From assembly GCA_963728965.1 (NCBI GenBank), contig CAVSMH010000005.1:1-64000 (forward strand): 64,000 bases of DNA. Direction: 5' to 3'. The DNA comes from DASQZT01 sp963728965. GTDB lineage: Bacteria; Acidobacteriota; Terriglobia; Bryobacterales; Bryobacteraceae. The notes under the pieces were generated by a model. That model ran no database searches, had not been told where the DNA came from, and saw only the letters and a program-made list of their open reading frames with translations. Both the position numbers and the translations under genes were made by a program. This document shows positions 7,342-16,324 of this stretch, piece by piece; position 1 is the first letter of the stretch; each line of letters begins with the position of its first letter.

Positions 7342-7956
7342 ATGAGACTGCTGCCACGCGAGGAGAAGTTTTACCACCTGTTTCTGAAGCAGGTGCAGAT
7401 CATCTCGGAGGCTTCCCGGCTACTCCTGGACGGGGTGCTGCAAGGGAAAGCCAGGCTGGCGGGCGCGGCCACGGAGATCAGCGTGCTGGAACATAAGGGT
7501 GACGAAGTGATTCATGACGTCTTCACCCGCCTCAACCAGACCTTCATAACACCCATCGATCCCGAGGACATCCACAGCATCTCGGCGGCCCTCGATAACG
7601 TCCTGGACGGCATTGAGGATACGTCGCACCGGCTGGTCTCGTATCACATCGACCCGGTCCCCGCGACCATGGTGACCCTGGCCGAACTCGTGGCGGGCTG
7701 CGCCAAACAACTGCACAGCGCGTTCGGCGCCCTCGAGCAGAACGGGCCCATCATGGACCACTGCATCGAGATCAACCGCCTGGAGAATGAGGCCGATCGC
7801 ATCGGCCGCAGCGCGGTCGCCGACCTGTTCGATCAGGAGAAGGATCCGATCCGGCTAATCAAGCTCAAAGAGGTGTACGAGTTTTTCGAGGCCACCATCG
7901 ATTGCTGCGAGGATGTGGCCGACGTTCTACAAAACGTGGTAGTCAAGAACAGCTAG
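7342..7956 (+). CDS. DUF47 family PhoU-like phosphate transport accessory protein
   Basis: An all-helical protein of 204 aa of the DUF47/PhoU-like family, cytoplasmic partners and regulators of Pit transporters. Typical features are the E/D-rich motif LEHKGDEVIHDVFTRLN, IDPEDIHSISAALDNVLDGIEDT and a mirrored INRLENEADRIGRSA in the second half, which bind metals in PhoU relatives. It ends 3 bp before the PiT permease gene, the usual order for this pair. The start ATG gives a standard family length. Confidence 0.92.
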   Translation: MRLLPREEKFYHLFLKQVQIISEASRLLLDGVLQGKARLAGAATEISVLEHKGDEVIHDVFTRLNQTFITPIDPEDIHSISAALDNVLDGIEDTSHRLVSYHIDPVPATMVTLAELVAGCAKQLHSAFGALEQNGPIMDHCIEINRLENEADRIGRSAVADLFDQEKDPIRLIKLKEVYEFFEATIDCCEDVADVLQNVVVKNS

Positions 7957-7959
7957 GCG

Positions 7960-8991
7960 ATGTCGACCTTCACGTTGGCCGTGGTGATCATCGCGATTGC
8001 ACTCGCGTTCGATTACATCAACGGGTTCCACGATGCGGCCAACTCCATTGCCACGGTCGTGGCCACCAAGGTGCTAACGCCCTTTCAGGCCGTCTTGTGG
8101 GCCGCGTTTTTCAACTTCGCGGCGGCCTTCATCTTCGGCACCGCCGTGGCGAAAACGTTCGGCAAGGGCTTCGTCAATATCGAGATCGTGACCAACCACG
8201 TCCTCATGGCTGGGCTGCTGGGGGCGATTGCGTGGGACCTGATCACCTGGTGGCTGAAGCTCCCGACCAGTTCCACCCACGCGTTGATCGGCGGGTTCGC
8301 CGGCGCCGCCATGGCCCGCATCGGGCTGGTGCGCGGTTTCAGGCACAGCCTGGAGGCGCTCAACTTCGGCCCCACCGGCGAGTGGCCCATGACGCTGCTC
8401 CTCATCTTCGTGGCGCCGATGATCGGGATGGTGTCCGCCTATGCCCTGATGGTGCTGGTCTACTGGCTCTTCCGGCGTTCCAGCCCCTCGCGCATGGATT
8501 TATATTTCCGCAAGCTCCAGCTTCTCTCGGCGGCGGCCTTCAGCCTTTCCCATGGTTCGAACGACGCGCAAAAGACGGCAGGCATGATTACCGGCGTGCT
8601 GTACGCGTCGCATTACATCACCGTTTTCGAGATTCCGACGTGGGTGCTGTTTGCGGCCTATTCCGCGATTGCGCTGGGAACATTGAGCGGCGGCTGGCGG
8701 ATCGTGCACACGATGGGCGGCCGCCTGACGCGCCTCAAACCGCGCAGCGGTTTCTGCGCCGAAACGGGCGCTGCCATTGCGGTCCTGACCGCGACCCACT
8801 GGGGACTCCCGGTTTCGACGACCCACGCGATTGCAGGCGCGATTACGGGAGTAGGCAGCATCCAGCGGGTGAAAGCCGTGCGTTGGGGTATTGCGACCAA
8901 CATCGTCTGGGCCTGGGTTTTGACCATCCCCGCAGCAGCAATCATCGCCTGGCTGACGTTTTCCGCCCTGCATATCGTTATGGGTGTATAG
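7960..8991 (+). CDS. pit: PiT family inorganic phosphate transporter
   Basis: A 343-aa inner-membrane carrier with about ten hydrophobic segments. Both halves of the Pit signature are visible: an N-terminal FDYINGFHDAANSIATVVAT and a C-terminal HGSNDAQKTAGMI, with the paired LPTSSTHALIGG and LPVSTTHAIAGAI repeats that form the substrate path. It imports metal-phosphate with protons. The DUF47 gene is immediately upstream. Nothing is missing or truncated. The next gene is convergent and ends 28 bp away. Confidence 0.95.
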   Translation: MSTFTLAVVIIAIALAFDYINGFHDAANSIATVVATKVLTPFQAVLWAAFFNFAAAFIFGTAVAKTFGKGFVNIEIVTNHVLMAGLLGAIAWDLITWWLKLPTSSTHALIGGFAGAAMARIGLVRGFRHSLEALNFGPTGEWPMTLLLIFVAPMIGMVSAYALMVLVYWLFRRSSPSRMDLYFRKLQLLSAAAFSLSHGSNDAQKTAGMITGVLYASHYITVFEIPTWVLFAAYSAIALGTLSGGWRIVHTMGGRLTRLKPRSGFCAETGAAIAVLTATHWGLPVSTTHAIAGAITGVGSIQRVKAVRWGIATNIVWAWVLTIPAAAIIAWLTFSALHIVMGV

Positions 8992-9019
8992 CCGGGCTTC
9001 CCCAATCAGCCCCATATGG

Positions 9020-10249
9020 CTATTGGCGCATTACGTCGAACACCATTTTGACGGTCAGGTCCTGGGCTTCGGGGCGGCCCCAGGCGGCCTGGAAGCGATG
9101 ATAGTCGCCCACTGCGAAGAGCATGGCGACGGTTGCTGCGCCTACCGCGGCCCACCGGACTTTGTCCTCTTTCACCAGCATCAGGAGTTCGACCAGACCC
9201 GCTCCTGCCAACAGGCACAGCGGCGCGAAGGAAGCGCTGGCGTATCGCAGGTTGAGCCAGTGCGGAATGAGCATGTAGATGGCGATGTTCCCGATCGTCA
9301 ACCAGGCCAGCAGGACCGCCCGGTCGCGCCGGACGACGGCGACCGCCGCTCCCCACAATGCCAGCGCCGTGGTGAGGGGACTCAGCTTGGCAAACGCCAC
9401 CAGCAGCAGGTAGCCGGGGCCCGAGGCGTACTCTAGCGCATAGGCGTTGGTGCTATTGTGGCGCGCCTGATCGAGGATGAGGCCGACTGTCAGGCTCAGG
9501 CTGCCCGTGGCGAACGCGAACAGGGCCGACGCCAGCGCGGCGCCAGCCAACGCCGCTCCCGCCAGCAGCCCCGCGAGCCGCAGGTCGCGCGTCCGCCGGA
9601 AAGTCGCCCAAAGAGCGGCCAGCAGGCACGCGGCGTAGACCAGCACGGTGGTCTCTTTGATCAGCACGGCCGCGCTGCCGACGACCGGCAAGAGCACGTA
9701 GGGATACCAGCGCTTCGCTCCCGCCCAGATCTCACAGGCGAGATACATCATGGACACGGCGGCCAACTCGACTGGCGCGTCGCCCCAGCACCGCCGCGCG
9801 ATCACCAGTTCCGGCGGAAACACGGCGAGGAACAAAGTGCCCGCGACGGTGGCCCATTTTCCCACGAAGCGCAGGCCCAGCCGGATGGTCACCAGCAGCG
9901 TGAGGATGCTCGCCAGGCACGATAGCCAGCTCCCGGCGGTTTCGTCCGGCGCGCCGGTAGCCGTCATGGCCGCCGCGAGCAGCCAGGAGTAGCCGATGCG
10001 GGTGGGCGGCGGATAGAGCCAAAGCTGCGGGTTCTTCTGGAAGGCGGCCACCACGCGCCGGGTGCCGGTGACGCCTTCGACCAGCGCAGCGTGCGCCTGG
10101 GCGGTGTAAATCCGTTCGTCGGGGCTGCGCACGGCCACGTCAACGCTGGCCACCCTCACCAGAGTGCCGATGAGAAACAGGGCCGCCAGCAGCGCGTAGC
10201 ACAACGGGTCGCGCTCCTTCGGCGGCGAAGTATCCGTGGGGCGGGCCAT
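9020..10249 (-). CDS. GT39/ArnT-like membrane glycosyltransferase
   Basis: A 409-aa polytopic membrane protein with ten or more hydrophobic helices. The first luminal loop carries the acidic SPDERIYTAQA expected for GT-C enzymes of the PMT/ArnT fold (catalytic Asp/Glu after TM1), and later loops contain PPPTRIGYSWLL and IPHWLNLRYASASFAP. Such enzymes transfer a sugar from a polyprenyl-phosphate donor to protein or lipid outside the membrane. The acceptor cannot be told. TACACT lies 8 bp before the ATG on the minus strand and could be a -10. It is not obviously part of the neighbouring GH3 operon. Confidence 0.75.
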   Translation of the reverse strand: MARPTDTSPPKERDPLCYALLAALFLIGTLVRVASVDVAVRSPDERIYTAQAHAALVEGVTGTRRVVAAFQKNPQLWLYPPPTRIGYSWLLAAAMTATGAPDETAGSWLSCLASILTLLVTIRLGLRFVGKWATVAGTLFLAVFPPELVIARRCWGDAPVELAAVSMMYLACEIWAGAKRWYPYVLLPVVGSAAVLIKETTVLVYAACLLAALWATFRRTRDLRLAGLLAGAALAGAALASALFAFATGSLSLTVGLILDQARHNSTNAYALEYASGPGYLLLVAFAKLSPLTTALALWGAAVAVVRRDRAVLLAWLTIGNIAIYMLIPHWLNLRYASASFAPLCLLAGAGLVELLMLVKEDKVRWAAVGAATVAMLFAVGDYHRFQAAWGRPEAQDLTVKMVFDVMRQ

Positions 10250-10271
10250 CCTAGTCCAGTGTAACCGGCGA

Positions 10272-12695
10272 TTAGAGTGTCGCCTCGAGCCGCGGGACCT
10301 TCCCTGTTGGTTGTCCGCCGCCCACCGAAATCTTCACCTTGCCCTTGGGAGCGGCGAGGGAGAACCGGACCTCGCGGCTCTCACCGGCGCGCAGGTGGAC
10401 GCGCTCGAAGCCGCGCAGGTCACGGATCGGATCGCCGTCGGCGCCGCCGCCGGCCAGGTACAGTTGGACCACCTCGTCGCCGTCCCGCGCCGAAGTGTTC
10501 TTCACGCGCACCGATACGGTCGCCCTACCTGCGGTACGCATCGCGCGGAGGCCCGAATAATCGAAGGTGGAGTAGCTCAGCCCGAAGCCGAAGGGGAAGA
10601 GCGCCTCTCCCGTAAAATAGCGGTAGGTTCGGCCTTTCATGGAGTAATCGTCGAAGGGCGGCAACTGTTCTACGCTGCGATAGAAGGTGACCGGGAGACG
10701 CCCGGCGGGATTATTCGCGCCGGCCAGGGTCTCGGCAATCGCGGTGCCCGCTTCTTCGCCGCCGTACCACAGTGCCAGCACGGCGGCGGCGCGTTCGGCG
10801 GGATAGTTAATGGCCACGGCGCTGCCGCTGGTCAGCACCACCACCACCGGCTTGCCGGTGCCAACCGCGGCTTCGACGAGGTTCTCCTGGGGCTCGGGCA
10901 GCTTGAGATCGGTGCGGTCGCCGCCGGCAAATCCCGGCACGTTCACCCGCATCTCTTCGCCCTCGAGTTGCGGGTTCAAACCGACGAAGACCACCGCGGC
11001 GCCGCACGATTTCACCACTTCCACCGCCTCTGCAAGCAACGGCGCCGCAGGCGGAATCCACGCAAACTGGCTGCCGCCCTCCAGCCGCAGCTTGTAACTA
11101 CGCCCGGCTTCGAGCGAGGCGTCGGATTGTTCGCGGTCATCGAGGTACACGTGCATCCCGCGCGACCGGAACACGTATGCACCGCTCACGGACGGGCACA
11201 AGGTTCCGGTCCAGCGCACGAACAGGCCGCGTTGGGGATCCATTGCAGTCACGGGCCGGTTCGGCCGCGGTTCCACGCGCGAAAGCTTCGGCTGTCCCTG
11301 AAACTGCGGATTATCGAAATACTCGGCGAGGAGGCCGCGTCCGTTGCCATCGGGCGGCGCCAGCACGCCCGGCGGAACGAGCGCCGGCGATTCGCTGGTG
11401 TAGGTGCTGCCCAGCGCGTAGCGGACCTGCTTGCCGACAAACTGCTTCACGATGCCTTCGAGCGGAGTGACCTGTTTGGAGGAGAAGCCGTTGTAGTTGC
11501 CCAACAGTGCTTCAGGATCGTCCGCCGAAGGGCCGATTACAGCGATGCTCTCCGCCTTAAGCGGCAGCGCGTGGTTGTCGTTCTTCAACAGCACGATCGA
11601 TTTCCGCGCCGCTTCGAGCGCCATTTTCCGGTGCTCCGCCGAATCGTTCACCGAATATGGGATCTTCGAGAACGGCACACGTTCCGGCGGGTCGAACATG
11701 CCCAGCTTGAAACGAGCGACGAAGAGCCGCTCGAGCGAGCGGTTGATTTCGGCTTCGGTGATCAGTCCCTTCTTCACCGCCTCCACCAGGGAGCGGTACT
11801 CGCTGCCGCACGTGAGATCGGTGCCGGCCTTCACGGCCACCGCCGAAGCTTCCGCCGCCGTGGCCTTGTACTTGTGGAAGCGGTAGATATCGGCGATGGC
11901 TCCGCAGTCGCTCACCACGTATCCCTGAAAGCCCCAGTCGCCGCGCAGGCGCTTTTGCAGCAGGTCGGTGGAAGCGCAGGCTGGAACGCCATCGACACTG
12001 TTATAAGCGCACATCACCGAATCGGCATTGCCCTCCACGATGCTGGCATGGAATGCCGGCAGGTAGGTCTCGTTCAGATCGCGCTCGCTCGGGCGCGCGT
12101 CGAACTGGTGGCGCGTCGGTTCCGGCCCGCTATGCACCGCATAGTGTTTGGCGGTGGCGATCACTTTGTAGTAGTGCGGGTCACTGCCTTGAAGGCCGGT
12201 GATGAACGCCACGGCCATGCGTCCAGTGAGGAACGGGTCTTCGCCATAGGTCTCCTGCCCCCGGCCCCAGCGCGGGTCGCGGAAGATGTTGATGTTGGGC
12301 GACCAGAAGGTGAGCCCGTGATAACGCGCATGGTTGTTGTTGCGGATGGCTTCGTTGTACTTGGCCCGCGCTTCGGTGGAGATGACATCGGCGACGCGGT
12401 GCATGAGCGCCGTGTCCCAGGTGGCGGCCAGCCCGATGGCCTGCGGGAACACCGTCGCCTCGCCGGCGCGCGCCACACCATGGAGGGCTTCGTTCCACCA
12501 GTCGTAGGCGGGAATGCCGAGCCGCTCGATGGCGGGAGCACTGTTCTGCATTTGCAGGACCTTCTCCTCGAGGGTCATCCGCGAGACCAGGTCCGCAGAG
12601 CGTTTTTCAGCGGGCAGGCGTGAGTCTTTGTAGTCCTGGCCGAAGGCCGCCGCCGCGAACGAGGCCAGGAGGAGCAGAGAGCGCGTGGGTGTCAT
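10272..12695 (-). CDS. GH3 beta-glycosidase (xylosidase/glucosidase type), exported
   Basis: An 807-aa enzyme with a signal peptide (LLLLASFAAAAFGQ). The (beta/alpha)8 domain contains KHYAVHSGPEPTRH and the nucleophile Asp263 in YVVSDCGAI, a form common in beta-xylosidases; the alpha/beta sandwich follows, interrupted around residues 425-510 by a short PA14-like segment (GLLAEYFDNPQFQGQPKLS), and a fibronectin-III-like domain closes the protein. It probably removes non-reducing sugars from plant oligosaccharides in the periplasm. It is a diverged paralogue of the GH3 gene at 17274, sharing the start LEEKV and IPAYxWWNE motifs. Confidence 0.92.
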   Translation of the reverse strand: MTPTRSLLLLASFAAAAFGQDYKDSRLPAEKRSADLVSRMTLEEKVLQMQNSAPAIERLGIPAYDWWNEALHGVARAGEATVFPQAIGLAATWDTALMHRVADVISTEARAKYNEAIRNNNHARYHGLTFWSPNINIFRDPRWGRGQETYGEDPFLTGRMAVAFITGLQGSDPHYYKVIATAKHYAVHSGPEPTRHQFDARPSERDLNETYLPAFHASIVEGNADSVMCAYNSVDGVPACASTDLLQKRLRGDWGFQGYVVSDCGAIADIYRFHKYKATAAEASAVAVKAGTDLTCGSEYRSLVEAVKKGLITEAEINRSLERLFVARFKLGMFDPPERVPFSKIPYSVNDSAEHRKMALEAARKSIVLLKNDNHALPLKAESIAVIGPSADDPEALLGNYNGFSSKQVTPLEGIVKQFVGKQVRYALGSTYTSESPALVPPGVLAPPDGNGRGLLAEYFDNPQFQGQPKLSRVEPRPNRPVTAMDPQRGLFVRWTGTLCPSVSGAYVFRSRGMHVYLDDREQSDASLEAGRSYKLRLEGGSQFAWIPPAAPLLAEAVEVVKSCGAAVVFVGLNPQLEGEEMRVNVPGFAGGDRTDLKLPEPQENLVEAAVGTGKPVVVVLTSGSAVAINYPAERAAAVLALWYGGEEAGTAIAETLAGANNPAGRLPVTFYRSVEQLPPFDDYSMKGRTYRYFTGEALFPFGFGLSYSTFDYSGLRAMRTAGRATVSVRVKNTSARDGDEVVQLYLAGGGADGDPIRDLRGFERVHLRAGESREVRFSLAAPKGKVKISVGGGQPTGKVPRLEATL

Positions 12696-12740
12696 TCCAG
12701 TTCCGATGATAGCTTTCCAACGGCTCGTTGCAATCGGGTT

Positions 12741-13781
12741 TCAGACCGCCGGGCCGGCCAGCGCCTCCACCAGGGCGGCTATATTCTCGCGCGGCATCCC
12801 GGGGCTGACGCCGCCGCCGACGGAGAGAATCAGTCCCTTGCCGCCGGCTTTGGCTAGCACGTCGCGGGCCGCGCTTCGGACGGTTTCGGGCGTGCCGCGC
12901 ACGCCGATATCGAGGGGCGCCACGTTGCCCATCAGGCACATCCGCCCGCGGGTCTTTTCGCGAGCCTCCGTCACGTCCACTTTGTAGCCCCAGTTGAGGA
13001 CGTCGAAACCGGTGTCCGGCAGATCGGCCAGGGACGGCCGGATGTTGGCGTCGTTGTGGTAGACCTTGACCCATCCAGCCGGGAAAGCGTCACAGATCCG
13101 TTTGAGGTACGGATGCGCGAACTGGCGGTACGCGACGGTCGACAGGAACCCGACAATATCGTCGAGCACCAGGATCCCTTCGACCGTATCGCCGGCCGCC
13201 TCGGCCTGTGCCATCAGCCAATCGATGATCGACTTCGTGGCGAGGGCCAACAGTTGGTGCGCGAGTACGGGACTTTCCACGATATCGATCATAAAATCGG
13301 AGATGCCGCGCAGAAAGGCGGCCAGACAGAGCGGACCGCGCGCGGCGACCACCGGAATGGTGTGACCGGCATCCAGAATGCGCGGCCGGTGCAAGCGGTA
13401 CAGGTGCAGGGCGAACGGCATGAGGCCATCGCACAGCGGGTTGGCTGGCTGGAGGCCATCCACGTCTTCGATGCGGCGGAGAATGGGCGCCGCGTCCGGC
13501 GTACGGTCGCTCCAGAAATGAACCCGGCTGCCGAACGCCGACGGCTCGATAGCCATGCCGTACTCCACCCACCACGAGGGGAACAGGATGACCTCGGGAA
13601 ACTCGCGCGCGATCCGGAGGTTCGCCTGAAACCAGAGTTCGGGGTTCAGAAAATAGTCGAGATGGCTGGCGCCGAGATACCCGGGGATCCAGGGGCTGTC
13701 GACAATCAAGGCGACGGGGGTCGCGGCGCCGGGCACCTGCCGGGCTGCACTCTTGAAGCACTGCCATTGGTCGGGGCGCAT
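12741..13781 (-). CDS. uroporphyrinogen decarboxylase-like (URO-D superfamily) protein
   Basis: 346 aa with the URO-D TIM-barrel pattern: an N-terminal PEVILFPSWWVEYGM, central GPLCLAAFLRGISDFMIDI, ILVLDDIVGFLS and the C-terminal LILSVGGGVSPGMPRENI. Members outside haem synthesis are usually corrinoid-dependent methyltransferases or demethylases, or relatives of unknown role; the GVSPGxPxENIxA ending is typical of that group rather than of HemE. It lies between GH3 genes, which hints at removal of methyl groups from sugars or aromatics, but no corrinoid protein is nearby, so the reaction is not known. Confidence 0.75.
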   Translation of the reverse strand: MRPDQWQCFKSAARQVPGAATPVALIVDSPWIPGYLGASHLDYFLNPELWFQANLRIAREFPEVILFPSWWVEYGMAIEPSAFGSRVHFWSDRTPDAAPILRRIEDVDGLQPANPLCDGLMPFALHLYRLHRPRILDAGHTIPVVAARGPLCLAAFLRGISDFMIDIVESPVLAHQLLALATKSIIDWLMAQAEAAGDTVEGILVLDDIVGFLSTVAYRQFAHPYLKRICDAFPAGWVKVYHNDANIRPSLADLPDTGFDVLNWGYKVDVTEAREKTRGRMCLMGNVAPLDIGVRGTPETVRSAARDVLAKAGGKGLILSVGGGVSPGMPRENIAALVEALAGPAV

Positions 13782-13853
13782 TTTCTTTCGGGCGGTTACG
13801 GTTCAGTAACAGTGTACCCGGTGGTGTGCCCCGAGGTGGGATAGTTTTGGGGA

Positions 13854-13937
13854 AGAACAATATGGCTGGGAAGGCGAGACCAGTCTCCGGGCAGAGAAGA
13901 GCCTGGGGGGCCATGGTGTTCGGACGAGTATTGTTCT
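13854..13937 (+). promoter_or_regulatory. inverted repeat AGAACAATA ... TATTGTTCT in divergent promoter region
   Basis: AGAACAATA at 13854-13862 and its exact complement TATTGTTCT at 13929-13937 lie in the 186-bp gap between the divergent URO-D and Gfo/Idh genes, 66 bp apart. Two half-sites at this distance could support looping by one regulator; the ROK repressor encoded at the end of the operon is a candidate. The TAAACT at 13954-13959, 8 bp before ATG 13968, may be the -10 of the operon. Confidence 0.4.
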
Positions 13938-13967
13938 GGGGTTCAACAAAACGTAAACTGGAGAGCT

Positions 13968-15164
13968 ATGGGCATCTCGGGAAGTCGTCGAACATTTCTG
14001 GCGGCTGCGGCAGCCGCACCACTCGCCAGGGCGTGGCAGGGTGCGCCCAGCGACCGCATACGCCTGGGCCAGATCGGCTGCGGCGGGCGCTCGCGCGATC
14101 ATCTCAGTGAGCTTGTCAAGTCGGGAGAGAACGCCGCGATCGTGGCCATCTGCGATGTGTGGCGGGTCAACCGCGAGCTGAAATCCGCCGCCGTCGAGAA
14201 GGCCTTCGGCGCGGCGCCGAAGCAGACCAGCCGGTACCAGGAACTGCTGGCCATGAAAGACGTGGACGCGGTGCTCATCGCCACGCCCGATATGACGCAT
14301 CCGCGCATCCTTGCCGATGCGGTCGCCGCCGGCAAGGACGTCTACGTCGAGAAGCCGTTCGCCGTCAATTTCGCCGACGCGAAGATGGCCTGGCAGGCGG
14401 TGAAGCGGACCCGGCAAGTGGTGCAGGTGGGCACGCAGAGACGCAGCGACCCGGGCATCATCGGCGCCGCCAAGGTGATCCACGACGGGGTGATCGGGAA
14501 AGTCACGCGCGTCGAAATGGGGGTTCACTTTCAGGAGCAGCGGTGGCGACGCGACTACGATAACGTCACGTCCGCGGATGTGGATTGGGACTCCTTCCAG
14601 TTCGGAGGCCGAATTAAAGGGCCGTTCAACCCTCGGAAACTGCGCGAATGGCAACTTTTCCGCGAGACCACCAACGGCATCGCGGGGCTGTGGATGTGTC
14701 ATCTCATCGATCTGGCTCCCTGGTTCCTCAGCGATCCGTATCCCAAGCACGCCATGGCTATGGGCGGTGTGTACCTGTGGAAGGATGGCAGGGAGACCTC
14801 CGACGTGTTTCAGGCGATGGTGGAATACAACGAATGCCTGGTGACGTTTTCGATGAGCCTGACGAATGCCGCCGGCAATCGTAACCTGTGGTACGGCACG
14901 CGCGGGACTCTCGATATCGACAATCTGAAAGTCTCGGGAGAAGGCAGCCGCGACCCGCGCCGGCTGACCGCCGAAATGCCCATCGAGAAAGTGCCTGTGG
15001 AATCGCACATGGCCAATTTTCTGCGCTGCGTGCGCAGTCGCCAGACGCCGCGGGCCAGTGTGGATAACGGTTTTCAGCACGCGGTGGCCGGATGTATGGC
15101 CGCCGTTTCCCTCGAGACCGGCCGGAGGGTGGCTTTCGATCGCGAGAAGCTCGAGCTGGTATGA
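13968..15164 (+). CDS. Tat-exported Gfo/Idh/MocA family oxidoreductase
   Basis: A 398-aa NAD(P)-dependent sugar oxidoreductase. The N-terminus SGSRRTFLAAAAAAPLARA is a twin-arginine signal, so it acts outside the cytoplasm and may keep its cofactor bound. Rossmann motif GQIGCGGRSR follows near residue 35, and YVEKPFAV holds the conserved Lys of the EKP motif; the C-terminal domain contains TNGIAGLWMCHLIDLAPWFL. Members of the exported group oxidise glycosides at C3 or act on sugar acids. It is the first gene of a five-gene run (overlap of 4 bp with the next). The substrate is not evident. Confidence 0.9.
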   Translation: MGISGSRRTFLAAAAAAPLARAWQGAPSDRIRLGQIGCGGRSRDHLSELVKSGENAAIVAICDVWRVNRELKSAAVEKAFGAAPKQTSRYQELLAMKDVDAVLIATPDMTHPRILADAVAAGKDVYVEKPFAVNFADAKMAWQAVKRTRQVVQVGTQRRSDPGIIGAAKVIHDGVIGKVTRVEMGVHFQEQRWRRDYDNVTSADVDWDSFQFGGRIKGPFNPRKLREWQLFRETTNGIAGLWMCHLIDLAPWFLSDPYPKHAMAMGGVYLWKDGRETSDVFQAMVEYNECLVTFSMSLTNAAGNRNLWYGTRGTLDIDNLKVSGEGSRDPRRLTAEMPIEKVPVESHMANFLRCVRSRQTPRASVDNGFQHAVAGCMAAVSLETGRRVAFDREKLELV

Positions 15165-16324
15165 CGCGCCGCGGCTTTCTGGGCGCGCTGGCGGCCGCAT
15201 CGCTTCCGGCGCGCGACGCGCCGCCCATCCGAACCATCGAGGTGTTCCCGGTACGTTATCCGGTGACGGCGTATTTCAAATTCCTGCCGAAACCGGAGCG
15301 CCCGGCGGTCTTCGTAAAAGCGACTTGCGAGGACGGCACCGTGGGATGGGGCCAGAGCGTGCCCATCCCCACGTGGAGTTACGAGACGCCGGAATCGGTC
15401 GAATCCACGCTCCGCGGCTACCTGGCGCCCGCCGTGATCGGCAGAAACCCGACGGACCTGGCGGGTGCGCATGGTGCCATGAACAAGGCGATCGCGGCGT
15501 CCTACTCCACGGGAATGCCCATCGCCAAAGCCGGCATCGATCTGGCGCTGCACGACCTGGTGGGCCGACTGGCGCGCAAAGGCCTCGCCGAGTTGTGGGG
15601 GCGAAAGCCCCTGGCGCGGATACCGCTGAGCTGGACCGTGAACGTTCGGGCGATCGCGGAGATCGAACCGCTAATGCAGCAGGGAAGCAAGCTCGGGTAC
15701 CGCAACTTCAATATCAAGGTGGCGCCCGACCTGAAATTCGACATCGCCCTGGCCGCGGAAGTGCGGCGCCTGGCCCCGAAGTGCTTTCTGTGGGCGGACG
15801 GCAACGGCGGCTACGATACCGCAACCGCTCTCGTAGCCGCGCCCAAGCTGCGCCAGGCGGGCGTGGACGTGCTGGAGCAACCGGTGGCGCCCAACAATCT
15901 CAGCGGACTCGCCGCCCTCAAGAAGCAGGGCGCGTTGCCCATCATACTGGACGAAGGCGTAGTCTCGGTGGCGGACCTGGAAGAGTTCCATAAGCTCAAC
16001 CTGCTGGACGGCGTCGCCATGAAGCCCGCGCGCACGGCGGGTCTGTTCGACGCACGGCGGCAGGTGGAGTACCTGGAACAGAACCGGCTAATGTTTCTTG
16101 GCAGCGGATTGACTGATCCGGATGTTTCGCTGGCGGCATCGCTGATCCTGTTCGGCGCGTATGGGCTGAATCGGCCCGCGGCGCTGAACGGGCCTCAGTT
16201 TCTGGCAGGGTCGTTCCTGAAGCGGCCCTTGCAGGTGGTGAATGGGGAACTGGCCGTGCCGGCGGGCGCGGGATTGGGAGTGGATGTGGATGAAGGAAAG
16301 GTGCGAAGTGCGGCGGTTAAATAG
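15161..16324 (+). CDS. Tat-exported enolase-superfamily enzyme (MLE/mandelate racemase type)
   Basis: 387 aa, beginning TRRGFLGALAAASLP, a Tat signal; ATG 15161 overlaps the previous TGA. Active-site pattern: Lys186 in NFNIKVAP, metal ligands Asp213 (WADGNGGYD), Glu239 (LEQPV) and Asp264 (ILDEG), and a second base Lys288 (GVAMKPA). Lysines on both sides with D-E-D ligands place it with the muconate-lactonising/dipeptide-epimerase branch rather than the His-Asp mandelate racemase branch. It probably epimerises, cycloisomerises or dehydrates a product made by its operon neighbours. Differs in catalytic type from the paralogue at 55449. Confidence 0.88.
   Translation: MTRRGFLGALAAASLPARDAPPIRTIEVFPVRYPVTAYFKFLPKPERPAVFVKATCEDGTVGWGQSVPIPTWSYETPESVESTLRGYLAPAVIGRNPTDLAGAHGAMNKAIAASYSTGMPIAKAGIDLALHDLVGRLARKGLAELWGRKPLARIPLSWTVNVRAIAEIEPLMQQGSKLGYRNFNIKVAPDLKFDIALAAEVRRLAPKCFLWADGNGGYDTATALVAAPKLRQAGVDVLEQPVAPNNLSGLAALKKQGALPIILDEGVVSVADLEEFHKLNLLDGVAMKPARTAGLFDARRQVEYLEQNRLMFLGSGLTDPDVSLAASLILFGAYGLNRPAALNGPQFLAGSFLKRPLQVVNGELAVPAGAGLGVDVDEGKVRSAAVK

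Noticed and set aside
13803..15200. 465-codon minus-strand frame over the Gfo/Idh gene
   Set aside because: The plus-strand gene has a Tat signal, Rossmann motif and EKP motif; the opposite frame shows none and is rich in His, Arg and Pro typical of shadow frames.
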